Positions 1 to 5,078 of a DNA stretch of 5,078 nt are shown piece after piece. The notes under the pieces were generated by a model, which was given only the letters and a program-made list of their open reading frames with translations, was not told where the DNA came from and ran no database searches. The DNA is from an uncultured bacterium (GTDB lineage Bacteria > Patescibacteriota > Microgenomatia > UBA1400 > PJMF01), in the NCBI GenBank assembly GCA_903891335.1, contig CAITDX010000057.1:1-5078 (forward strand), read 5' to 3'. The number at the start of each line of letters is the position of its first letter. Position 1 is the first letter of the stretch. The position numbers were made by a program, and so were the translations under genes.

Positions 1-1398
1 ACTATGATCTCTTCCAGAGAACCATTGACCAATTTCCTCAAGTGGTATCTGTAGTTCATTGCGGAGTAAGTACATGGCTACATGTCGTGCTCGAACCAAT
101 TCTTTACTTCTTCTCTTGCCGCGCACTGCGCTTTGCTTAATATGATAATGATTCGCTACGGTTTTAATAATATCCTGAGGTTTTGCCTTAATGACTTTTT
201 TTTGATTTTGTCGGACTTCAGTTTGAAGTACTCGATCAATTAGACTTGAATCTAGTGGAAGGTTTTGTAATTCAACTGCTGAGCGAATTTTTTTAATAAT
301 TCCCTCAATTCTTCGGGCGCTATCTACTTGAGAAGCTATTCTTTGAGCCATCTCAATTGGAATGTTTAATTTATTTGATTGGGCTTTTAATAGAAGAATA
401 GCGGTTCTTAATTCAAAGGTTGGTTGTTGGATGTCGATCATGAGTCCAGCCTCAAAACGAGAGCGTAAGCGGTCTTCTAGGAGACTAATTTCCTGTGGCG
501 GGCGATCTGAGGTGAGGATGATCTGTGAGTTGATAGCGGTAAGTGCATTGAAAGTGTGAAAAAACTCTTCCTGCACTGCAGTTTTACCAGCGATAAATTG
601 AATATCATCTAGTAAAAGCAGGTTGGTTTTCCGATATTTATTTTTCAGCTGTAGGGTGTTGTGACTTTTAATAGCACGAACAATTTCATTGGTAAATTGT
701 TCGCCAGAGGCATAAATAATTTCTGCTTCTGGGTTTTTCTGTAAGATGTGATGAGCAACTGCATGAATTAAATGTGTCTTACCCACGCCAACTCCTCCGT
801 AGAGAAAGAGAGGGTTATAGCTAGTTCCTGGGTTATTAGCAACCGCGGTGGCAGCCGCATGAGCCATTTCATTGCTTGAGGAAACAGCGAAGCTTTTAAA
901 TGTATAGTCTTCTCTGAGTCCTATTTGACCTGCCTTAATTTTAACTTTGTCGACAGTGTTGCTGGTAATATTGGCTTTTGAAAAGAGTTCTTCAACTGTT
1001 GGAGATTGATTATTCGATCGTTCATCTTCATTTTGAGAAAAGCTTTTTTGAGCCGAAATAGCACGTTTCACTTCGCCGATATTTTGATGATTGGTGGGAA
1101 TATTTTTTTGTCTCAGATCTGTAACAACGAACTCAATTTCTAGAGGCTTATTAATGTACTTTTCTAGAGAATTTTTGATTTGGCCATAAAGGTTGGTTTT
1201 AAGATTGGTGACATGGAAAGCAGTCATGCAACTAATCGTTGCTATGGCTTTTTGATCATTCTCAATACGAATGTCTGTAAGAGGACTTGGGATAATCCAG
1301 GTGTTGAAAAAAGCAGGACTAAGGCTCGACTCTAGGTCGGCCATAGTCATCTGCCAAATTTGTTTAATAGTTTCAGTGTCATACACTTGTTCTGACAT
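1..1398 (-). CDS. dnaA: Chromosomal replication initiator protein DnaA (3' end cut off by window edge)
   Basis: DnaA binds DnaA boxes at the origin, oligomerises with ATP, melts the duplex and loads the replicative helicase; it also represses its own gene in many bacteria. I translated 466 codons from the ATG at 1398 with no stop before the left edge. Domain I is at about residues 1-90 (IWQMTMADLESSLSPAFFNTWI matches the usual N-terminal pattern). A polar linker, domain II, covers about 91-160. The AAA+ domain III begins near DYTFKSF (165-171), with Walker A GGVGVGKTH (201-209), Walker B LLLLDDIQF (260-268), sensor 1 LTSDRPP (295-301), the arginine-finger segment RLRSRFEAGL (310-319) and the sensor 2 region RRIEGII (362-368). 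Domain IV has the signature KRRSKELVRARHVAMYLL (428-445) and ends the window inside the GRDH box as SGRDHS. By family length about 20-40 residues are missing. The ATG start fits the family N-terminus, although the Shine-Dalgarno is weak. The frame is open upstream as far as a TAA at about 1479, so a longer TTG-started form is possible but unlikely. Confidence 0.97.
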   Translation of the reverse strand, partial: MSEQVYDTETIKQIWQMTMADLESSLSPAFFNTWIIPSPLTDIRIENDQKAIATISCMTAFHVTNLKTNLYGQIKNSLEKYINKPLEIEFVVTDLRQKNIPTNHQNIGEVKRAISAQKSFSQNEDERSNNQSPTVEELFSKANITSNTVDKVKIKAGQIGLREDYTFKSFAVSSSNEMAHAAATAVANNPGTSYNPLFLYGGVGVGKTHLIHAVAHHILQKNPEAEIIYASGEQFTNEIVRAIKSHNTLQLKNKYRKTNLLLLDDIQFIAGKTAVQEEFFHTFNALTAINSQIILTSDRPPQEISLLEDRLRSRFEAGLMIDIQQPTFELRTAILLLKAQSNKLNIPIEMAQRIASQVDSARRIEGIIKKIRSAVELQNLPLDSSLIDRVLQTEVRQNQKKVIKAKPQDIIKTVANHYHIKQSAVRGKRRSKELVRARHVAMYLLRNELQIPLEEIGQWFSGRDHS

Positions 1399-1454
1399 GC
1401 AAGCACAATCTATCTCTAGGGCAGAAATAATAGGGTGAACTAAAGCAAAAACAC

Positions 1455-1463
1455 TTATACACA
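1455..1463 (+). promoter_or_regulatory. DnaA box, TTATACACA
   Basis: Exact match to the consensus TTATNCACA, lying in the dnaA leader 57 bases upstream of the dnaA start codon. Its position over the candidate -10 element suggests DnaA autorepression. It reads on the plus strand, opposite to dnaA transcription. It is one of two boxes in the same orientation with starts 12 bases apart. Confidence 0.75.
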
Positions 1464-1466
1464 AAG

Positions 1467-1475
1467 TTTTCCACA
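1467..1475 (+). promoter_or_regulatory. DnaA box, TTTTCCACA
   Basis: Exact match to the relaxed consensus TTWTNCACA, three bases beyond the first box and in the same orientation. It falls in the spacer of the candidate dnaA promoter. Close tandem boxes are the usual arrangement for cooperative DnaA binding at dnaA promoters and origins. The presence of the pair next to dnaA makes chance less likely than for an isolated match. Confidence 0.7.
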
Positions 1476-1495
1476 ATTAGCAAGGGGCAAAATCT

Positions 1496-1501
1496 CTCCT
1501 T
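1496..1501 (-). promoter_or_regulatory. Orphan Shine-Dalgarno (AAGGAG) after virB4
   Basis: A perfect AAGGAG core on the minus strand starts 7 bases after the virB4 stop codon. It is a better ribosome-binding sequence than anything in front of virB4 or dnaA, yet it serves no recognised gene. Five bases downstream is a TTG that opens an 11-codon frame (1490-1455, MPLANCGKLCV) whose TAA lies inside the first DnaA box. It may be a leader peptide, a relic or chance. Confidence 0.3.
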
Positions 1502-1508
1502 AGGATGC

Positions 1509-3662
1509 TTATTTGGGTGGTTGATAGTCGTTAATGCTGTAAATTCCATGATTATCGGGTTTAATGTTTTCATCATCATCCCCAAAAATGGTTTTAACTT
1601 GTCCGGCAGTTTGACTATCTTTTTTTAGCGCAGCTTCAGCATTTTTTTGAGCATTTTTAAGCGGGTCTTGAGTTAGATCTATTTCTGATTTTTTCCAAGG
1701 TAAGCCATTTGTTTTTTGATCTTGTTGATTAGTAGCTTTCTGATATTCTCCACTATTCGTTAGTCTTTGTTTGCGTAGTTCGCGCATTTTTTGATATTTC
1801 TCATAACTCTCAGAGCGAGGATTGCTAGCAGCATTAATTGCTTTTTTAATTTCTTTCTCGTCTTTTTTACGCACAAGCTCCTCAGGATTAGTGGTGATTA
1901 CTCTGTGTTCCTCAGGAGAGGCGATTACGCGCAAGGCAACGTGGTTTTGACCGGCGAAAAAGACCCCTTCACCAACATCTGATGAGACAAGTAGTTGTCG
2001 TTCACCCTCTGAAAGATAGAAAGTTTGAGTTAAGACAGGGATAGAAGATGTGGATTGTTTCATTAGGAATTGAATGGAGGCATTAGATACGATGGCTTTT
2101 CCATAATCATTGCGTAAAAAGTCCTCCACATCCTGAGTAATTGTGGTGATGCCAAGATAATATTTACGAGCTCTTTTTACCATTGAATAGACAAAAGCAG
2201 CGCTATCCGGATGCATCATGAAGTACCAGGCCTCATCAATAACAAGAATTCTGCGCTTGAGGGTTTTCTTTACTCTTGTCCAGATGAAGTCAAGGATGAC
2301 ATACATGGCAATTGGGCGCAGTGACTCTTCCATTTCCTTAACTGAGAAAACGGTAAATTGTGAACTAATATCGATGTTGGAGGCTTGATCAAAAATACCT
2401 CGATATGAACCAGTAATAAATTTTTCTAGTCGAGCAGCAATATCGTCGCTATCATCTTGTTCCATGCCAATTAATGCCTTATAGAGGTCTTCCATGAGCG
2501 GAGGAGTGTTTTTTTGAGTGGCTGGGTCTGGAGTAATGCCCTTGGCCTTGTAGGCAGCGATAATTGAGCGATCGAGGAGTGCTTCCTGTTGAGGAGTCAT
2601 TTCTCCAAGCATGACTTTAAGCAAGCCATGAAGGGAAAGAATTTTTTGTCCAAGCTCATTTTCACCCTCTTCATAAATGTTAGATAAATCGAAAGGATTG
2701 ATTTTTGCTTGAGAACCGAAAGTGAAGTTGATGTATTCACCTCCAACCATCTTGCAAAGTTCTTCATATTCATGCTCTGGATCAAGCACGATAACTTCAG
2801 CATCAAACATGAGTTGTCTAAGCACCTCGAGTTTAATGGTATAGGATTTACCCGCACCAGACTTAGCAAAAATCACCATATTAGCATTTTCCATCTTAAA
2901 CCGATCAAAAATCACCAATGAATCATTGTGTTCATTGATGCCATAAACAATGCCAGTTTCCATGGTTAGTTCTGAGGAAGTAAAGGGAAAAGTCGTCGCT
3001 AGAGAAGTGGTATCCATGTTGCGAGTTACCTGTAGCTTGTCAATTCCCATTGGCAAGGTGGTTTTGAAACCTTCATCCATTTGTAGAGCTGATTTTTTAG
3101 AAACGATCATAAGCGCACCAAGAGTACCTTGGATGCTTTTCGTGACTTTATCGAGGGTTTCTTTGCTATCAGCGCGGACGGTGACATAGAGGCCAAATTG
3201 AAAAAACCGCTCTGAACCAGCTGCGAGTTGCTCGCGCATGGCTCGAGCATCGCTGAGCTTGATTTCTGTGTTAATGTTACTGATCTTACCAGCGCGAATA
3301 TCTGAAGTGATTTCAGCTTCCATCTCTGTGATTTTTCGCTTTAGATTGTCGAGAATATCTCCGGTATCAGATGGAAAAACAAACATTGAAATATTTGCTT
3401 GATGAGGGTAATTAATGAGCGGAGAGAGCCAGTTAGCGGGGACAGCCCGAGGATAACCCGCAATAAACATTGTTCGAGTGTAGGTTGAATTGATTTTTTG
3501 AAAAGTAAAATCAACCTCGATAGCTTCTGGAGCAATAATGTCTTGAATCGTAACAAGTCCTCTAGAAAATTCTTGTAGTTTTTCTTGAGTGTACTTTTCG
3601 GCGTCAATCTTTTGTTGATCACCTGGTTTTAGTACTGGCTTTTTATTGAATAAATTAAACAT
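1509..3662 (-). CDS. virB4: VirB4-family type IV secretion/conjugal transfer ATPase
   Basis: VirB4 proteins are cytoplasmic-face AAA+/RecA-type ATPases that power assembly of, and transport through, type IV secretion and conjugation channels. This 717-residue protein is in the normal size range and complete. The N-terminal region (about 40-240) carries the CPR-like VirB4 stretches IAGYPRAVPANWLSPLI, ERFFQFGLYVTV and MDTTSLATTFPF, leading into GINEHNDSLVIFDRF (241-255). The motor domain has Walker A AKSGAGKS (266-273, K272), the conserved LDPEHEYEEL (293-302), KINPFDLS (320-327), Walker B RILVIDEAW (471-479, D476/E477) and the glutamine motif ITTITQDVEDF (505-515, Q510). Residues from about 597 form a charged, low-complexity tail with an acidic patch IFGDDDENIK (692-701). 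No signal peptide or clear membrane segment is seen. The ATG lies 5 bases after the upstream stop, with no good Shine-Dalgarno, so translation is probably coupled. Secretion, DNA uptake and conjugation cannot be told apart from this window. Confidence 0.93.
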   Translation of the reverse strand: MFNLFNKKPVLKPGDQQKIDAEKYTQEKLQEFSRGLVTIQDIIAPEAIEVDFTFQKINSTYTRTMFIAGYPRAVPANWLSPLINYPHQANISMFVFPSDTGDILDNLKRKITEMEAEITSDIRAGKISNINTEIKLSDARAMREQLAAGSERFFQFGLYVTVRADSKETLDKVTKSIQGTLGALMIVSKKSALQMDEGFKTTLPMGIDKLQVTRNMDTTSLATTFPFTSSELTMETGIVYGINEHNDSLVIFDRFKMENANMVIFAKSGAGKSYTIKLEVLRQLMFDAEVIVLDPEHEYEELCKMVGGEYINFTFGSQAKINPFDLSNIYEEGENELGQKILSLHGLLKVMLGEMTPQQEALLDRSIIAAYKAKGITPDPATQKNTPPLMEDLYKALIGMEQDDSDDIAARLEKFITGSYRGIFDQASNIDISSQFTVFSVKEMEESLRPIAMYVILDFIWTRVKKTLKRRILVIDEAWYFMMHPDSAAFVYSMVKRARKYYLGITTITQDVEDFLRNDYGKAIVSNASIQFLMKQSTSSIPVLTQTFYLSEGERQLLVSSDVGEGVFFAGQNHVALRVIASPEEHRVITTNPEELVRKKDEKEIKKAINAASNPRSESYEKYQKMRELRKQRLTNSGEYQKATNQQDQKTNGLPWKKSEIDLTQDPLKNAQKNAEAALKKDSQTAGQVKTIFGDDDENIKPDNHGIYSINDYQPPK

Positions 3663-3667
3663 CTTGA

Positions 3668-5078
3668 TTATGTGGTTGTTTTATTTTCTTTGTCGTCATC
3701 TGAATCGAAGACATTTTGAATTGGGGTGATTTCCTCACTAAAGTCAATTTCTTCCTGAACCGGACTTTCTTGGGGTTGAATTTCTTGAGATTGATTCACG
3801 TCAGTAACTGGCATCTCAGTAGTGAGTTGAGGTATGACGGGAGGCGTGGTAGGGGGCGTGGCAGGAGGTGTCGCCGTATTAATTAATGATTGAGTTTCAG
3901 TGCTTAGTTGAGCGCTATCTTGATTGAGAATCGGTATCTCCTGGTTGTTAAGTGATTGATCTTGACTCAATAAGCTTTGATCTAGGTTTAAATTAATTTC
4001 TGCAGGAGTTTCAGGCGGAGTCGCTGAAATTGATGGAGCTGATAATGGTGTTTCTTGTGTCTTGATTTGTTCTTCAACCTGATTATTCATGAGTTGATTG
4101 TCTGCCGCGGTAATATTTGGAATTACTTGTGGGGGTAATTCAGCGGAGGGAGGCATAATTGTGGGGTTGGGTAGCTGTGCCTCTGGTTGAATTTGATCAA
4201 GAGCCTGAATATTTTGATCTACAACCTGCTGAAGTGGTTGTTCCTGTAGTTGGGTTTGAGTTTGATCTTGAGCCGGCATCGAGTTGACTAATGGAGCTTC
4301 TTGAGCGATGTTTGGTTGAACAACTTGATTATCCACTACTTGATCCATTGTTGTCTGAGCTGCGGGTATTTGAGCCATAGTTGTTGCGGGTGTTTGTATC
4401 GAAGCTTGAGTGGGTTCAATAGGAGGGGGAGAAGTCATTACTGGGTTTACTGGTGTTTGACTCGTTGTTGCTGGATTGCTCATAAGATTGTTAATCTGCA
4501 TAAATTTACCTCCAAAACTCGCCCTGACAAGAGGAGTGGTGTAGTTTTCACTGCTACTAATTTCCTGTCCCTCAGCTGCCTCAGGATTGTAGTTGATATA
4601 GAAGTTTTGAATAATTTCTTGAGTAGTGAGTTGTCGAGCAAAAAGACCAAGTCGATTAAATTGAGCAATGAGGTGTTCTCGTCTGGGCTCAAGAATGTTG
4701 GCTGCTTTTTCTAGTAGGATACTTTTCTCAATATTGCTAGCACTAAAGGTGCTTTGTCCAGGAAGTAAGCCAGTAGGAGTGATGAGTCCCATTTCAGCTG
4801 ATCCGGCGGTGGTAACAATATAAAACCTTTTTTGGAGAACGTTTCTTTCCTTGATTAAACTCTCAACAAAGCCACGATATTGTTTAATGAGAGCACTTTT
4901 ACGTTCTGAGCTGGCTTTAGCAGCTTGTTCGTCAAGAAGTCGCAAATACTTGGTAGCATCTTTAGTTTGAGATTGAATATTGATTTGAATTGGATAATTA
5001 AGCGAATTAAGTAGAGAGCCATAGGTAAAAATTACTGCATCTTGCTCTTGTTCGGCGAGAAGACTGAAATTCATGGTG
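3668..5078 (-). CDS. TraC-like / VirB4 N-terminal-domain protein with long Pro/Gln-rich tail (5' end probably beyond window)
   Basis: This is the likely partner of the VirB4 ATPase in a type IV secretion-like complex. The first ATG, at 5074, gives 468 residues. However, the segment beginning MNFSLLAEQEQDAVIFTYGS then LLNSLNYPIQI resembles the interior of TraC-like/VirB4 N-terminal domains (pattern NFxLxSxEEQ...LNSLDFPIQI), which normally have about 25-35 residues before it. The frame is open to the window edge, so the true start is probably outside. The folded part runs to about residue 185: helical 40-80, RRFYIV-like KRFYIVTT (82-89), LEPRREHLIAQFNRLGL (128-144), RQLTTQEIIQNFYINYNPE (147-165), then TTPLVR. 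There is no Walker A, so it is not an ATPase by itself. Residues about 197-468 are predicted disordered, rich in Pro, Gln, Thr, Ala and Asn, ending with acidic DFSEEITPIQNVFDSDDDKE. It ends 5 bases before virB4 in the same operon. Confidence 0.8.
   Translation of the reverse strand, partial: TMNFSLLAEQEQDAVIFTYGSLLNSLNYPIQINIQSQTKDATKYLRLLDEQAAKASSERKSALIKQYRGFVESLIKERNVLQKRFYIVTTAGSAEMGLITPTGLLPGQSTFSASNIEKSILLEKAANILEPRREHLIAQFNRLGLFARQLTTQEIIQNFYINYNPEAAEGQEISSSENYTTPLVRASFGGKFMQINNLMSNPATTSQTPVNPVMTSPPPIEPTQASIQTPATTMAQIPAAQTTMDQVVDNQVVQPNIAQEAPLVNSMPAQDQTQTQLQEQPLQQVVDQNIQALDQIQPEAQLPNPTIMPPSAELPPQVIPNITAADNQLMNNQVEEQIKTQETPLSAPSISATPPETPAEINLNLDQSLLSQDQSLNNQEIPILNQDSAQLSTETQSLINTATPPATPPTTPPVIPQLTTEMPVTDVNQSQEIQPQESPVQEEIDFSEEITPIQNVFDSDDDKENKTTT
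3839..3871 (-). repeat. Short in-frame tandem repeat coding TPPATPPTTPP
   Basis: Two full and one partial copy of a 12-base unit of the form AC(A/G)CC(T/C)CCT(G/A)CC lie inside the Pro/Gln-rich tail of the TraC-like gene. They encode residues 402-412 (counting from the ATG at 5074). Looser TPP and PPP motifs recur at 352-357 and 215-218. This is a low-complexity coding repeat that may change in copy number by slippage; it is not a mobile or regulatory element. Confidence 0.5.

Larger units (their letters stand above)
1454..1483 (-). promoter_or_regulatory. Candidate sigma70-type promoter for dnaA
   Basis: On the minus strand there is TTGCTA (1483-1478, 4 of 6 match to TTGACA), an 18-base spacer, then TATAAG (1459-1454, 5 of 6 match to TATAAT). 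Transcription would start around 1447, giving a leader of roughly 50 bases. Both DnaA boxes sit within or over this promoter, which fits autoregulation. A second -10-like TATTAT (1432-1427) lies closer to dnaA but has no good -35. The call rests on eye inspection of hexamers in AT-rich DNA. Confidence 0.4.
1399..1508. other. Intergenic region between virB4 and dnaA: dnaA leader and control region
   Basis: This 110-base stretch is the only sizeable non-coding DNA in the window. Read on the minus strand from the virB4 stop it holds, in order, an orphan AAGGAG, a candidate -35 element, two tandem DnaA boxes overlapping a candidate -10, and an AT-rich untranslated leader of about 50 bases before the dnaA ATG. 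No convincing terminator is present: the only short hairpin (arms 1482-1487 and 1496-1501) carries an A-C mismatch in the minus-strand transcript and is not followed by a U-run. It could serve as a dnaA promoter only, or be part of an origin. With only two boxes in the gap a full oriC is not demonstrated, and the dnaA-distal side where an origin could also lie is outside the window. Confidence 0.7.

Noticed and set aside
196..203. A8 run on the coding strand of dnaA, and A7 runs in virB4 at 1620-1626 and 1642-1648, as programmed frameshift sites
   Set aside because: The reading frames continue with family-consistent sequence (dnaA) or a normal tail (virB4), no stimulatory stem was seen, and homopolymer A is common for lysine codons in AT-rich genes.
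555..563. TGTGAAAAA, an exact DnaA-box match (TTTTTCACA on the minus strand)
   Set aside because: It falls in conserved dnaA coding sequence (EEFFHTFNAL), so codon constraint and AT-richness explain it; it is isolated from the pair in the leader.
1399..1476. Longer dnaA form started at the in-frame TTG at 1476
   Set aside because: It would add about 26 residues unlike DnaA N-termini and cross the DnaA boxes; the ATG at 1398 gives a normal domain I.
1482..1501. Possible hairpin terminator after virB4 (arms 1482-1487 and 1496-1501)
   Set aside because: Only five pairs plus an internal A-C mismatch in the minus-strand transcript, an 8-base loop and no U-tract after it.
4329..4337. TTATCCACT, an 8 of 9 match to a DnaA box
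   Set aside because: Single mismatch at the last position, inside the low-complexity coding tail, with no neighbours.
4301..4714. 137-codon plus-strand open frame opposite the TraC-like gene, and other overlapping frames such as 2950-3189
   Set aside because: Cys/Leu/Ser-rich shadow translation of the Pro/Gln-coding strand; no homology-like motifs and it lies wholly inside a supported gene.
1..5078. GC skew change marking an origin within the window
   Set aside because: Counting G and C in a few lines gave mixed results in dnaA and virB4, and G over C on the plus strand in the TraC-like tail, which Pro and Gln codons explain. The window is too short to decide.
1..5078. CRISPR array, tRNA, rRNA, insertion sequence or attachment site
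   Set aside because: No spaced direct repeats, cloverleaf sequence, rRNA-like stretch, terminal inverted repeats or transposase was seen; almost all of the window is taken up by the three genes.

Overview
The window holds three leftward (minus-strand) genes and little else. In order of transcription, from the right edge to the left, they are: a VirB4-N-terminal/TraC-like protein with a long proline/glutamine-rich tail (3668-5078, probably cut at its 5' end by the window edge); a complete VirB4-family type IV secretion/conjugation ATPase (1509-3662); and the replication initiator dnaA (1-1398, cut at its 3' end by the window edge). The other long open frames overlap these three in other frames or on the other strand and look like shadows.

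Organism: the best guess is a member of the Candidate Phyla Radiation (Patescibacteria). This is an inference from protein resemblance, not from a marker tree. The ATPase reads closely like the VirB4 proteins I associate with CPR genomes (for example the stretches ANWLSPLI, ERFFQFGLY, MDTTSLATTFPF, GINEHNDSLVIFDRF and FAKSGAGKS). It is preceded by the short TraC-like partner that often accompanies it there. DNA is moderately AT-rich. All three frames are open in the standard bacterial code and the two visible stops are TAA, so nothing points to the UGA-recoded CPR lineages.

Layout: the TraC-like gene and virB4 are 5 bases apart and are almost certainly co-transcribed and translationally coupled. 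A 110-base gap (1399-1508) separates virB4 from dnaA and is the only real intergenic DNA. It contains two exact matches to the DnaA-box consensus in tandem (TTATACACA and TTTTCCACA), a plausible sigma70-type promoter that the boxes overlap, and an orphan AAGGAG Shine-Dalgarno sequence just after the virB4 stop. I see no terminator, so dnaA may also receive read-through from the secretion genes.

How they fit together: the TraC-like protein and VirB4 should form part of the energising complex of a type IV secretion, DNA-uptake or conjugation-like apparatus at the cytoplasmic face of the membrane. dnaA is a housekeeping gene that probably regulates itself through the boxes in its leader. The notable features are the direct adjacency of secretion genes and dnaA, the long disordered tail on the TraC-like protein, and a similar acidic patch near the C-terminus of both secretion proteins.
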